Assembly: GCA_964360145.1 (NCBI GenBank)
Contig: CAYHWW010000063.1
Location: 1 to 16,659 of the forward strand
Length of the DNA: 16,659 nt
Direction: 5' to 3'
From: CAYHWW01 sp964360145
Lineage (GTDB): Bacteria > Bdellovibrionota > UBA1018 > CAYHWW01
This document shows, piece after piece, positions 1 to 8,125 of the stretch. The notes beneath the pieces were generated by a model. That model made no database searches, was not told the DNA's origin, and saw only the letters and a list, made by a program, of their open reading frames with translations. Position numbers and translations under genes: made by a program. How positions within the stretch are numbered: position 1 is the first letter of the stretch; the number at the start of each line of letters is the position of its first letter.

Positions 1-1299
1 GAAGTGAAGGCCACCAACGGAGACACCTTCCTCGGCGGCGCTAACTTCGACCAACGCATCATCGACTGGCTTGCCGATGAATTCAAAAAAACCAACGGCA
101 TCGACCTCCGTGGCGACAAAATGGCGCTTCAACGCCTGAAGGAAGCCGCGGAACGCGCCAAGCATGAGCTCTCCAACTCCATGGAGACCGACATCAACCT
201 GCCCTTCATCACCGCTGATGCCAGCGGCCCCAAACATCTCAACGTCAAACTCAGCCGCGCCAAGCTCGAAGCGTTGGTGCTTGACCTCATCGACAAGCTC
301 ACGGGACCCTGTGAAACCTGCGTCCGCGACGCCGGCGTGAGCAAGTCCGACATCGACGAAGTGATCCTGGTGGGCGGCATGACCCGCATGCCCAAGGTGC
401 AAGAGAAGGTGAAGGCCATCTTCGGCAAGGAACCCCACAAGGGCGTGAACCCCGATGAGGTTGTGGCCGTGGGTGCTGCGGTCCAAGCCGCCGTGCTCCA
501 AGGCGACGTTAAGGATGTATTGCTCCTCGACGTCACTCCCCTGTCCCTGGGCATTGAAACCCTGGGCGGCGTAACGACGAAGCTCATTGAAAAGAACACC
601 ACCATCCCCTGCCGCAAGAGCCAGGTGTTCTCCACAGCCGCTGACAGTCAGACCGCGGTCACTATCCATGTTCTCCAAGGCGAGCGTGAGTTCGCGGCGG
701 ACAACAAGAGTCTGGGCCGGTTCGACCTCGTGGGCATCCCCTCCGCCCCCCGCGGTTTGCCCCAGATCGAAGTCACCTTTGACATCGACGCCAACGGCAT
801 CGTCAACGTTTCCGCCAAAGACAAGGGCACGGGCAAAGAGCAAACCATCAAAATCACCGCGGGCTCTGGCCTCTCCGAGGCTGAGATCCAACGCATGGTG
901 AAAGAGGGTGAGGCCAACAAAGAGGCCGACCAAAAGAGAAAAGAGCAGGTGGACACTCGCAACACCCTGGACGGCTTGATCTACTCCGTGGAGAAAACAG
1001 TGAAGGACCTCGGGGAAAAGGTAACCGCCGCTGACAAAGAGACCATCTCTGCCGCGGTGGAAGAAGCGAAGAAGGTCCTCGACTCCGGCGATGTGGATGC
1101 GATGAAGAAGGCCACGGAAACCCTCACGCAGGCATCCAATAAAATGGCTGAGACCCTTTACAAGAACTCCAGCAGTACCCCTGACGGCGGTGGCGCGACT
1201 GGCAATGGGCCTGCCGACTCAGGCAGTGGCACTGAAGGCGCCAGCGCTTCTGGCAAAAAGGGCGACGACGTCATCGACGCAGACTACAAAGAAGTGTAA
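1..1299 (+). CDS. dnaK: Chaperone DnaK (Hsp70), 5'-truncated by window edge
   Basis: This is the C-terminal 432 residues of DnaK, the ATP-dependent Hsp70 chaperone that binds exposed hydrophobic peptides in the cytoplasm with DnaJ and GrpE. The frame is open from base 1. It enters at the conserved TNGDTFLGG segment, which lies near residue 220 of typical DnaK, so roughly 215 N-terminal residues are outside the window. Visible in order are the rest of the nucleotide-binding domain (VGGMTRMP, NPDEVVAVGAA), the hydrophobic interdomain linker VLLLDVTP, the beta substrate-binding domain (SLGIETLGG, VLQGERE, DIDANGIVNVSAKDKGTGKE) and the helical lid. The tail is Gly/Ser-rich and ends in DDVIDADYKEV, the typical acidic DnaK terminus. 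dnaJ follows after 11 bases, the usual operon order. grpE is not in view. Confidence 0.98.
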   Translation, partial: EVKATNGDTFLGGANFDQRIIDWLADEFKKTNGIDLRGDKMALQRLKEAAERAKHELSNSMETDINLPFITADASGPKHLNVKLSRAKLEALVLDLIDKLTGPCETCVRDAGVSKSDIDEVILVGGMTRMPKVQEKVKAIFGKEPHKGVNPDEVVAVGAAVQAAVLQGDVKDVLLLDVTPLSLGIETLGGVTTKLIEKNTTIPCRKSQVFSTAADSQTAVTIHVLQGEREFAADNKSLGRFDLVGIPSAPRGLPQIEVTFDIDANGIVNVSAKDKGTGKEQTIKITAGSGLSEAEIQRMVKEGEANKEADQKRKEQVDTRNTLDGLIYSVEKTVKDLGEKVTAADKETISAAVEEAKKVLDSGDVDAMKKATETLTQASNKMAETLYKNSSSTPDGGGATGNGPADSGSGTEGASASGKKGDDVIDADYKEV

Positions 1300-1310
1300 T
1301 TAAGTCTCCC

Positions 1311-2456
1311 ATGGCCGAGAAGCGTGATTACTACGAAATTTTGGGTGTTAGTAAAAACGCCTCGGCCGAAGAGCTGAAAAAGGCTTACCGTAAGCTCGCC
1401 ATCCAGCATCACCCGGATAAAAATCCTGGCAATAAGGTCGCGGAAGAAAAGTTCAAAGAACTCACGGAAGCCTATGAGGTCCTGAGCAACACCGAAAAAC
1501 GCCAGGCCTACGACCGCTTTGGTCATGCCGGCATGGGTCAAGGTGGGCCTGGTGGAGCCGGCCAGGGCGGCTTTGAGTTCTCTGGTAACTTCAACGATAT
1601 TTTCGGGGATATCTTCGGGGATATTTTCGGTGGTGGCGGACCTCGTGGTGGTCGGGGCGGCGGTCAACGCCGCAGCCGGGCCCAGCGCGGCTCAGACCTG
1701 CAGTACAGCATGACGCTGACCTTCGAAGAAGCCGCCTTCGGCTGCGAGAAAATCATCAGCGTGCCCCGCACTTCTGAGTGCGGCGTCTGCAGCGGTGCGG
1801 GCTCAGCAGCCGCCACCAAGCCCTCCACATGCCCCCAGTGCAACGGCACTGGCGAGATCCGCGTGCAACAGGGCTTCTTTGTCATGGCGCGCACTTGCGG
1901 TCGCTGCGAAGGCTCAGGCCAGGTCATCACCGACCCCTGTAAAACCTGCGGCGGCTCGGGTCACGTTCGCAAAAAGGTGGAACTGTCTGTCAAAGTCCCT
2001 GCGGGCATTGACACAGGGCAGCGCCTGAAACTTTCCGGAGAAGGGGACTCTGGCCTGCGCGGTGGTCCACCGGGCGATCTCTATGTGGTCGTCGCAGTGA
2101 AGGAGCACGAGTTCTTCCACCGGGATGAATACGATTTGCTCTGTGACGTACCCGTGAGCTTCCCCCAAGTGGCGCTGGGCGCCGAAGTTGATGTGCCCAC
2201 CCTGGAGGGCAAGGTGAAACTGAAGGTGCCTGCTGGTACTCAGTCCCACAAAACCTTCCGCATGAAAGGCAAGGGGCTAGCCAAGCTGGGAGGCTACGGC
2301 CGCGGTGACCAGCTGGTGCGTGTCATTGTTGAGACCCCTACAAAGCTGAGCGATGAACAACGCCAATTGTTGGAACGCTATGAGGCCATTTCTGACAAGC
2401 AGAGCCATCCCCTGACCAAGAGCTTCTTCGAGAAGATGAGAGGCATCTTCGAGTAA
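1311..2456 (+). CDS. dnaJ: Chaperone protein DnaJ (Hsp40, type I)
   Basis: DnaJ delivers unfolded clients to DnaK and stimulates its ATPase. All type I parts are present in 381 residues, the normal length. The J domain carries HPD at residues 34-36. The Gly/Phe region (about 73-130) includes a DIFGDIFGDIFGGG repeat. The zinc domain has four CxxCxGxG repeats at about 157 (CGVCSGAG), 174 (CPQCNGTG), 196 (CGRCEGSG) and 210 (CKTCGGSG). The C-terminal peptide-binding beta domains follow. The ATG lies 11 bases after dnaK and gives the standard N-terminus KRDYYEILGV. No strong Shine-Dalgarno is seen just before it, so translation may be helped by coupling to dnaK. A gene for an envelope lipoprotein follows after 23 bases. 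Confidence 0.98.
   Translation: MAEKRDYYEILGVSKNASAEELKKAYRKLAIQHHPDKNPGNKVAEEKFKELTEAYEVLSNTEKRQAYDRFGHAGMGQGGPGGAGQGGFEFSGNFNDIFGDIFGDIFGGGGPRGGRGGGQRRSRAQRGSDLQYSMTLTFEEAAFGCEKIISVPRTSECGVCSGAGSAAATKPSTCPQCNGTGEIRVQQGFFVMARTCGRCEGSGQVITDPCKTCGGSGHVRKKVELSVKVPAGIDTGQRLKLSGEGDSGLRGGPPGDLYVVVAVKEHEFFHRDEYDLLCDVPVSFPQVALGAEVDVPTLEGKVKLKVPAGTQSHKTFRMKGKGLAKLGGYGRGDQLVRVIVETPTKLSDEQRQLLERYEAISDKQSHPLTKSFFEKMRGIFE
1596..1631 (+). repeat. Three tandem 12-base repeats inside dnaJ
   Basis: Three direct copies of a 12-base unit (gatattttcggg, gatatcttcggg, gatattttcggt) lie end to end and encode DIFG three times (residues 96-107). This is in the flexible Gly/Phe region of DnaJ. The repeat is in frame, so copy-number change would keep the gene open. 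Confidence 0.9.
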
Positions 2457-2479
2457 CTGCTGATACGATCGGGGGTGCC

Positions 2480-4507
2480 ATGAAGTCCGCCCTCAATCGC
2501 ATCTTCTCGACGATTTTACTCACGACCGCGGCCCTGGCGGCGGGCTGTGCCAGCTCGCAGAGATCCGTGGAGGGAACATTCCCCTACGGTGAGTCCGACC
2601 TCTCTGACGCTTCCCCCCAGGAAGTGTCGGAATTCGGCGCCATTGAACGTACCTACAAGCAGCGCCAATGGGACACCGCGCTCAAGAAAACCCGTGCCTT
2701 TATCAGCCAGCATCCGAAGAGCGCCATCTTGGACCAGGTGTATTTCGTGCGTGGGCTCGCGTATCTCGGCCTGAAACAAAACGCCTACGCCCTCATCTGC
2801 TTCAAGCACGTCATCGCGCTGACGGACCAAGACATCATCAAGAACATGGCGCTCTACAACAAGGCCTTCATTGAAAGCGAGCAGAGTCAGAATGATGAGG
2901 CACGCACCTCCCTCGATGCTGTGCGTCTTGGCGCCCTCCCTGAGTATGATCGCTCCAAGTTCTTCGTACTCTTGGCCAAAGTGAACCAGAAGCGAGGGGA
3001 CTCCCTCGGCGCCGCGCAAGCCGTTCTCAATGCGTTCCGCTACAAAGACCCCACCCCCGGAGGTAATCCCACCCTCATGGGAGCCATGGAGAACTTCCTG
3101 GTTGAGCAACTTGCGGGGATCAACAGCCTCCCAGCGGTGGAGCGACTCGTGGATGAGTTCAGCGATCTGCCCCAGGCCCATCACCTGCTCCATCGGGCAG
3201 CGGAATTGAGCATGGCCTCCGGCGATCCGAGCCGCGCTAAAGCCTATGCCGAACGGCTTCTCGCCCAACACCCCTCAAGCTCCCACGCTCCCTTCGCGCA
3301 GAGTCTGCTGCGGCAAGCGGCACCAGTGGCTCACGCGGATACGCGCACCAACCCTGCCCGCATCGGCGTGCTGCTCACTCTTTCAGGAAAATTCAGCAAA
3401 TTTGGTTACAAAACCCTTCGAGGCATCGAGCTGGCGCTCGGTGTATTCGTGGCACCCGGCGAAAAGATCGAGGCCCATGGCCTGACTTTGGTGATCCAAG
3501 ATGATCGGGGTGAGGAAGAAGGCGCCACTCGTGGCGTGGAAGAGTTGGTGGCCAAGCACGAGGTCGCGGTCATCATCGGGCCCCTTCTCTCCAAACTCGG
3601 TGATGCAGCAGGCCGCAAAGCTGATGAACTGGGAGTGCCCCTGATCTCCCTCACGCAAAAAGAGGCAGCCGGGTCCGAAATGGTGTTCAACGCCGCCCTC
3701 ACGCCAGAAATGCAGATCAGGGAACTGGTGCGCGTTGCACGCGATGTCCGCGGCGCCAAGGACTTCGCAGTGCTGGCGCCCTCGAGCAAATTCGGTCGGG
3801 AATACAGCCGCGTCTTTTGGAACGAAGTGCAACGCACTGGCGAACGCATGCGGGGCTATGAACTCTATCCTGCTGACGAAACAGATTTTCGCACCTACAT
3901 TGACAGCTTGGTGGGGCTAACCTACCCCGATGCTCGAGGCCCCGAAATAGCCCAGCTCAATGAGATGAAGGCGGCGAGTCAGCTCAAGCTCTCCAACAAG
4001 AGGATGAGCAAGATGTTCTCGCTGAAGCCCATTGTGGACTTCGATGCTGTATTTATCCCCGACGATCCTAAGAGCTTGGGGCAGATTTTACCTACTTTCG
4101 CATACAAAGATGTGGAAAAAACCCTCTTTCTCGGCGTCAACACTTGGAACACCGGAGAGCTGCTGACACGGGCCGCGCAATACGCCGAGGGTGCCATCTT
4201 CGTGGACGCCTACTTCCCCGGGTCCCAGCAGCCTGGCGCCATCCAGTTTCAAAATCGTTTTCAGGCCGTATACGGCTCTTCGCCAAGCTCAATGGAGGCA
4301 ATCGCCTATGATGCCGCGAACATAGTCGCGTCCATCATGCGAGGCGGTGCCTCAAGCCGCGGTGAAATCCGCGATCGCCTGCGTGGCCTGCGGGAGTTCC
4401 CGGGGGTCATGGGCAAAATTACCTATGAGGACGGCCGACTTACCAAGCGCCTCGCCATTCTCACCGTCAAGGGCGGCAAAATTGAGGAGATTGCGGAGCG
4501 TCAATAG
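2480..4507 (+). CDS. LpoA-like penicillin-binding-protein activator lipoprotein
   Basis: This is a 675-residue predicted outer-membrane lipoprotein. Residues 1-22 form a signal peptide with a lysine, a hydrophobic stretch and ALAAG before Cys23, the expected lipidation site. Residues about 40-285 are helical and TPR-like (for example FIESEQSQNDEARTSL). From about residue 293 (RIGVLLTLSGKFSKFGYKTL) to the end it resembles type-1 periplasmic binding proteins, with the typical VIIGPLLS segment. This TPR-plus-Peripla_BP architecture is that of LpoA/YraM, which activates the class A synthase PBP1A in gammaproteobacteria. A lipid-anchored branched-chain amino-acid-type binding protein is the alternative. 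The ATG is preceded by a G-rich stretch (GGGGGT) 4 bases upstream and gives a complete signal peptide. No transporter permease lies nearby, which favours the activator reading. Partner and function here are inferred. Confidence 0.75.
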   Translation: MKSALNRIFSTILLTTAALAAGCASSQRSVEGTFPYGESDLSDASPQEVSEFGAIERTYKQRQWDTALKKTRAFISQHPKSAILDQVYFVRGLAYLGLKQNAYALICFKHVIALTDQDIIKNMALYNKAFIESEQSQNDEARTSLDAVRLGALPEYDRSKFFVLLAKVNQKRGDSLGAAQAVLNAFRYKDPTPGGNPTLMGAMENFLVEQLAGINSLPAVERLVDEFSDLPQAHHLLHRAAELSMASGDPSRAKAYAERLLAQHPSSSHAPFAQSLLRQAAPVAHADTRTNPARIGVLLTLSGKFSKFGYKTLRGIELALGVFVAPGEKIEAHGLTLVIQDDRGEEEGATRGVEELVAKHEVAVIIGPLLSKLGDAAGRKADELGVPLISLTQKEAAGSEMVFNAALTPEMQIRELVRVARDVRGAKDFAVLAPSSKFGREYSRVFWNEVQRTGERMRGYELYPADETDFRTYIDSLVGLTYPDARGPEIAQLNEMKAASQLKLSNKRMSKMFSLKPIVDFDAVFIPDDPKSLGQILPTFAYKDVEKTLFLGVNTWNTGELLTRAAQYAEGAIFVDAYFPGSQQPGAIQFQNRFQAVYGSSPSSMEAIAYDAANIVASIMRGGASSRGEIRDRLRGLREFPGVMGKITYEDGRLTKRLAILTVKGGKIEEIAERQ

Positions 4508-4520
4508 CGCTTCGTATACT
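4491..4520 (+). promoter_or_regulatory. Candidate sigma-70-type promoter for fliD
   Basis: TTGCGG (4491-4496) and TATACT (4515-4520) are separated by 18 bases. The -10 matches TATAAT at 5 of 6 positions and the -35 matches TTGACA at 3 of 6. The -35 lies inside the end of the lipoprotein gene. Transcription would start near 4527, giving a leader of about 40 bases. No GCCGATAA-like sigma-28 box is seen here. Confidence 0.4.
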
Positions 4521-4523
4521 AGA

Positions 4524-4543
4524 GAGACGGAGAAGTGTGTCTC
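4524..4543 (+). other. Small hairpin in the fliD leader
   Basis: GAGAC (4524-4528) and GTCTC (4539-4543) can pair around a 10-base loop, just upstream of the fliD ribosome binding site. With only 5 bp it may be incidental. It does not overlap the Shine-Dalgarno. Confidence 0.3.
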
Positions 4544-4554
4544 CACGTTCCCAC

Positions 4555-4562
4555 GGAGGGGG
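4555..4562 (+). promoter_or_regulatory. Ribosome binding site fixing the fliD start
   Basis: GGAGGGGG lies 5 bases before the ATG at 4568. This selects that ATG over the in-frame GTG at 4535, which has no comparable site and would add 11 residues of non-FliD-like sequence. Confidence 0.8.
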
Positions 4563-4567
4563 ACGCC

Positions 4568-5950
4568 ATGGCTGTTGATGCAATGAACCCCTTGGGGGGC
4601 GGAAAATTCAAGCCCTATGTAAAGGCCATCATCGAAGCCGAGCGTGCGCCTATTCGCCAAATCGAGGGACGCAAGGCCAAAGAAACCGAGAAGCTCAAAC
4701 TGCTCCAAGACTTCATGGGCCGCGTGCGAAAAATGACGGAATCGCTGCGCGAGATGGAGAACTACCGCAAGCTGCGGGAAATCAAGACGGACCTGGGTGA
4801 GAATGGCAATCTCATCAGCATCGATCTCGACAAGGAAGTGGCGGAGCCCGGCGAATACCAGCTGGAGGTCGTGCAGCTCGCGGGCCGCCATTCAATGATC
4901 TCAGATGGCTTCGAAGACCCCGATGCGGAAATCGGCGTGGGTTACTTCTGGTATCAGTTGCCAGACGGCGATACCCGGAGCGCATATCTGGATTCAGACA
5001 GCAATACGCTGAAAGACCTGGTGTCCGCAATCAACAAGGAAACCGACCTGGGACTGCAAGCCAACCTGGTCAACGACGGCAGCGGCGGCGATGCCCCATG
5101 GCGCGTGATCATCGCGGGCAAAAACACCGGCATGAATGAAGACATCACCTACCCCGAGTTCTACTTCGTGGATGGTGACGTGCGCTTCACCATCGATGAG
5201 GAGCGCCCTGCCCAAAGCGCCATCGTGAAGGTGAATGGCTTTGAGATCCTCGCGCCGGAAAACAAGATCAGCAATCTCATTCCCGGGGCCACCATCAGCC
5301 TCAAACAAGCCAAAGAAGGGCAAGAGTTCACTGTTAACATCACCGAAGATGTCCAAAAAATCGGCGGCAAGATCAAAGCCATGGTGGACAACATCAATGC
5401 TGTCCTGGACTTCATTAACAAACAAAATCAATTGGATGATCGATCGGACACTTCTCGAACATTAGGCGGCGACGGCGGACTGCGCACCATTGAAATTCAG
5501 TTGCGATCCCTCATGCAGAATGCCCTCCGTGTGGGCGGTGACCCGAATGACGAGGACACCGGTTTCTACATGCGCCCCTCGGACCTGGGCATGCGCTTCG
5601 AGCGCAGCGGTCAGCTTTCCTTCAGCCAAGAAACATTTCAGAAGAAACTTGCTGGTAATTACCAAGACGTCGCTGACTTCTTTGTGGGCAAAGGCGGGTT
5701 CGTTGAGCGTGTCAAGAACCTCACGGATGGCCTCGTGGGCATGGGTAGTGGCACGCTGCTACACCGGGAGCGAGGCTTCAGGGACCGCATGCGCCAAATG
5801 GACGATCAGATCGCCCAAAAGGAAATCCACATCACCCGGAAGGAAGACGCGCTGAAGCAACGTTTCGCCAACCTGGAAAGCACCATTGCCGCAATGCAAG
5901 GCCAGCAAGCCTTCATGTTCCAGGCGCTTGGAGCAACACCGCAGGGTTAA
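4568..5950 (+). CDS. fliD: Flagellar hook-associated protein 2 / filament cap FliD
   Basis: FliD forms the cap at the distal end of the filament and helps exported flagellin fold into place. The product is 460 residues. The helical N-terminal FliD_N region (about 1-100: KPYVKAIIEAERAPIRQIEG, ISIDLDKEVAEPGEYQLEV) is followed by a beta-rich middle (VSAINKETDLGLQANLV, WRVIIAGKNTG). The FliD_C part (about 260-460) shows SDLGMRFERSGQLSF, a VADFF segment and a C-terminal coiled coil (MDDQIAQKEIHITRKEDALK), typical of the family. There is no signal peptide, as expected for a flagellar type III substrate. fliS follows after 25 bases and a fliT-like gene after that, the classic fliD-fliS-fliT order. 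Confidence 0.93.
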   Translation: MAVDAMNPLGGGKFKPYVKAIIEAERAPIRQIEGRKAKETEKLKLLQDFMGRVRKMTESLREMENYRKLREIKTDLGENGNLISIDLDKEVAEPGEYQLEVVQLAGRHSMISDGFEDPDAEIGVGYFWYQLPDGDTRSAYLDSDSNTLKDLVSAINKETDLGLQANLVNDGSGGDAPWRVIIAGKNTGMNEDITYPEFYFVDGDVRFTIDEERPAQSAIVKVNGFEILAPENKISNLIPGATISLKQAKEGQEFTVNITEDVQKIGGKIKAMVDNINAVLDFINKQNQLDDRSDTSRTLGGDGGLRTIEIQLRSLMQNALRVGGDPNDEDTGFYMRPSDLGMRFERSGQLSFSQETFQKKLAGNYQDVADFFVGKGGFVERVKNLTDGLVGMGSGTLLHRERGFRDRMRQMDDQIAQKEIHITRKEDALKQRFANLESTIAAMQGQQAFMFQALGATPQG

Positions 5951-5975
5951 ATCACGATGACCGGGAGAAAAGCCT

Positions 5976-6410
5976 ATGAGCAATAACTACGGACTGAACA
6001 GGTACAAACAAACTTCCATCACCACTGCGAGCCGTGGGCACATCCTCATCATGCTCTACGAGGGTTGCATCAAGTTCCTGCGCAAAGCCGTGGAATGCAT
6101 GGTGGCCAAGAACATCGCTGAAAAGGGCATCTACATCGGCAAAGCCCAGGACATCATCAACGAGCTCAATAACTCGCTGAACCACGAAATCGGCGGAGAC
6201 ATGACGAAGGAGCTGGAACGGCTCTATGATTATATGTTCGAGCAAACAACACAGGCCAACATCAACAACGATCCGGCGCCCATCGAGCAGAGCATCAAGC
6301 TCCTGGAGACCCTGTTGGAAGGCTGGCGAGATGCGGTGGCNNNNNNNNNNATGACGCCCATGGGCGAAGGAAACGGCGCAAGCAGCAATGGAAATGGAAC
6401 TTCTGGCTAG
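5976..6410 (+). CDS. fliS: Flagellin export chaperone FliS (contains assembly gap)
   Basis: FliS binds the flagellin C-terminus in the cytoplasm, preventing early polymerisation and delivering it to the flagellar export gate. The N-terminus NNYGLNRYKQTSITTASRGH and the segment ILIMLYEGCIKFL are typical of the family, and the rest is all-helical with the usual NELNNSLNHEIGGDM motif. RBS GGGAG precedes the ATG by about 8 bases. Ten Ns interrupt the gene at 6341-6350, after residue about 121. If the gap is really 10 bases the frame stays open to a Gly/Ser/Asn-rich tail and TAG at 6408. FliS is usually about 125-140 residues, so 144 is plausible, but the true gap length and the residues around it are unknown. 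The start of the next gene overlaps the end by 23 bases. Confidence 0.92.
   Translation: MSNNYGLNRYKQTSITTASRGHILIMLYEGCIKFLRKAVECMVAKNIAEKGIYIGKAQDIINELNNSLNHEIGGDMTKELERLYDYMFEQTTQANINNDPAPIEQSIKLLETLLEGWRDAVXXXXMTPMGEGNGASSNGNGTSG
6341..6350. other. Assembly gap (10 N)
   Basis: Ten undetermined bases lie inside fliS. A run of exactly ten is often a placeholder, so the real missing length may differ. The frame of the fliS tail, and the contiguity of left and right parts, depend on it. Confidence 0.97.
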
Positions 6411-6813
6411 GCTCCTTGAGCGTCGCGCTCTCTGTCTCAGGAGCATGGTGGAGATCAGCTCCCGCTACCTGACTGAGTTGAGGATAGGCGACACTGAAGG
6501 TACACAACGCTTCAACGAGAGCCGGAAACGGGTCTTTGAAGTGGTGCGCAAACTGGATGCGGAAATCCACCCCCTACTGCCCCAAGCCCAGGCTGAACGG
6601 GCTCATGATCTGTTATGCCAGCAGAAAGAATGGACCGATAAACTACGCGCCCTGGACGCCTCCATCACGGGGGAAATCACGAAAATCAAAGCGGAAATCA
6701 TCGGCAATTTGCAGCAACTCGGCTCGGGCAGGCGGGTCATTTCTGCCTACCGATCGCCGGAAAGTCGTTTGGAAACAGAAAGTTCCGGCGGCAAGCTCGA
6801 CGAAGAAATCTGA
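6388..6813 (+). CDS. Small helical protein, FliT/FlgN-like flagellar chaperone candidate
   Basis: This 141-residue protein is predicted to be almost all helix (MELLARLLERRALCLRSM, then KIKAEIIGNLQQLGSG), with no signal peptide or membrane segment. Its end is polar (RLETESSGGKLDEEI). Location directly after fliD-fliS and overlapping fliS by 23 bases matches fliT, the export chaperone for FliD. FlgN, chaperone of FlgK/FlgL, has the same size and fold type. Sequence similarity by eye is too weak to choose, so no symbol is given. A second in-frame ATG at 6394 would remove two residues. No strong Shine-Dalgarno stands close to either (GAAGGA ends 17 bases before the first), so translation may depend on fliS read-in. 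Confidence 0.7.
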   Translation: MEMELLARLLERRALCLRSMVEISSRYLTELRIGDTEGTQRFNESRKRVFEVVRKLDAEIHPLLPQAQAERAHDLLCQQKEWTDKLRALDASITGEITKIKAEIIGNLQQLGSGRRVISAYRSPESRLETESSGGKLDEEI

Positions 6814-6848
6814 TAAAAATACCTGACCCCTTTCTTTCCGTGCCGCGC

Positions 6849-6859
6849 CCCGATACAAT
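6849..6859 (+). promoter_or_regulatory. Candidate promoter -10 region ahead of the TPR gene
   Basis: In the 91-base gap before the TPR gene, TACAAT (6854-6859) matches the sigma-70 -10 at 5 of 6 positions. The overlapping CCCGATAC (6849-6856) matches the sigma-28 -10 GCCGATAA at 6 of 8. Neither has a convincing -35: at sigma-28 spacing (6830-6837) only the final TTT fits. An RNA starting near 6866 could form a hairpin, GGCCC (6866-6870) with GGGCC (6880-6884) and a 9-base loop. The TPR module may thus start its own transcript. Confidence 0.35.
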
Positions 6860-6904
6860 TTTTACGGCCCTCATGATGTGGGCCTTGGCTAGAGGACGAA
6901 GGCT

Positions 6905-8125
6905 GTGTCCACGGAAATCATAAAAATCAAAGAACTCATGGGAAATGATGCCCTGATTTCCGCCGCGGAAATCAGACAGGGCGATGTGCCGTCGTATTAT
7001 CTCAAAAACCTGGGCTCAGCGGGCAGCGACTATAGCCATTATATCGTCACGGTAAAAAATCTACGCATCGCGCCAATTATCCCTGATCGGAGCACCGCTC
7101 TAGAGCTGGCGGCAGATCCCATGGCTGACTTGGTCAACCAAACCTTGGCCCATGCGGATGCCATTGAAGGTGAACGGAAGAACACTGTCGGTGCCGAAAA
7201 TGACGCGGAATATCTGGTTTCCAGCGCCGAGCTGCTTGAGAAGAACGGCGAGCAGACGCTGGCGCGCAATATCTACAAAACACTCGTGCGCAAGGGCATG
7301 GCCATTGCCGAAGGACTTATGGGCATTGGCCGGACCTTCGAGGCGGAGGGCAACCTCGCAGACGCGGAGCGCCATTACCGGGAAGCATTAGCATATTCAT
7401 CCGCTCCGGAAATTTATCAACGCATGGTCAGTGCGCTCATTCGCTTAGGTAAAGATGATGACGCTGCCCGTTATTTGATCCACGCCACGGGCTTACCAGG
7501 GCTCTCAACAAGCCAACGTTTCGAGTTTCAGAAAAGCCTGGGTAATTGCTACGCACGCATGGGAGAAGGGGATAAGGCCTCCGCCCACTACTCCAAGGCC
7601 TATGACCTGGATCCGCGCTCTGACGCCCTGCAAGTCAACGTTGGCTCCCTCGCGCTTCAGAAGGGGGATCTCTCTTCCGCTCGTGCCCACTTCGCGAAGG
7701 CCCTGGAGCTCAATGGCCGCAACGATAAGGCGATCAGCGGCCTGGGCATGGCGGCACTTGCTAGTGGCCAGGCCCAAAAGGCCCACGACTACTTTATCCA
7801 GAGCCTGGAGCTGGATGTGGACAACATCGGCGCCATCTATAACCTCGTCAAAACCGCCTACGAAATCAAGTCCTTCGAGCCGGCCTGCCGCATGATGGAA
7901 CGCTACATGCAACGCCGCCCGGAGAGCCGCTCAAATACAAATATTTTATATTCATACTGCGGGCTTCTCTATCATCGTGCTTTGTACAACACGGCGATGG
8001 AGGAAGCTGAGAGGATTCTCACGCTGAACCCGCAGCACTCGGGCGCCAAGGAAATCAAGGCGCTTATTCGCACGGTCAACCAAGGAAGGTCGAACCATGA
8101 AGTCCAAATCGGAAAACCCGTCTGA
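6905..8125 (+). CDS. TPR-repeat protein next to flagellar genes
   Basis: This is a 406-residue soluble protein starting with GTG; AGAGGA lies 8 bases upstream. The first 75 residues have no repeat. From about residue 110 to 390 there are consecutive tetratricopeptide units, for example AEYLVSSAELLEKNGEQTLA, GIGRTFEAEGNLADAERHYR, LGNCYARMGEGDKASAHYSK, SLALQKGDLSSARAHFAKAL and GMAALASGQAQKAHDYFIQS. TPR arrays bind protein partners and are often paired with glycosyltransferases or export machinery. There is no signal peptide or membrane segment, so it should act in the cytoplasm. Its 3' end overlaps the next small gene by 29 bases. The partner is unknown. A scaffold for the downstream glycosyltransferase is an inference from gene order. 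Confidence 0.85.
   Translation: MSTEIIKIKELMGNDALISAAEIRQGDVPSYYLKNLGSAGSDYSHYIVTVKNLRIAPIIPDRSTALELAADPMADLVNQTLAHADAIEGERKNTVGAENDAEYLVSSAELLEKNGEQTLARNIYKTLVRKGMAIAEGLMGIGRTFEAEGNLADAERHYREALAYSSAPEIYQRMVSALIRLGKDDDAARYLIHATGLPGLSTSQRFEFQKSLGNCYARMGEGDKASAHYSKAYDLDPRSDALQVNVGSLALQKGDLSSARAHFAKALELNGRNDKAISGLGMAALASGQAQKAHDYFIQSLELDVDNIGAIYNLVKTAYEIKSFEPACRMMERYMQRRPESRSNTNILYSYCGLLYHRALYNTAMEEAERILTLNPQHSGAKEIKALIRTVNQGRSNHEVQIGKPV
8082..8089 (+). promoter_or_regulatory. Ribosome binding site of the 46-residue gene
   Basis: AAGGAAGG lies 7 bases before the ATG at 8097, inside the 3' end of the TPR gene. A site of this strength at ideal spacing supports the small overlapping gene as real. 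Confidence 0.7.

Noticed and set aside
2516..3271. 251-codon minus-strand frame opposite the lipoprotein gene
   Set aside because: It is antisense to a gene with a clear signal peptide and domain pattern, and has no family features of its own.
4535..4567. Upstream GTG start for FliD adding 11 residues
   Set aside because: The strong GGAGGGGG ribosome binding site sits inside this extension, 5 bases before the ATG at 4568, and the extra residues do not look like a FliD start.
6866..6884. Hairpin GGCCC/GGGCC as terminator of the fliD-fliS block
   Set aside because: The stem is only 5 bp with a 9-base loop and no T-run follows. It is noted only as a possible leader hairpin.
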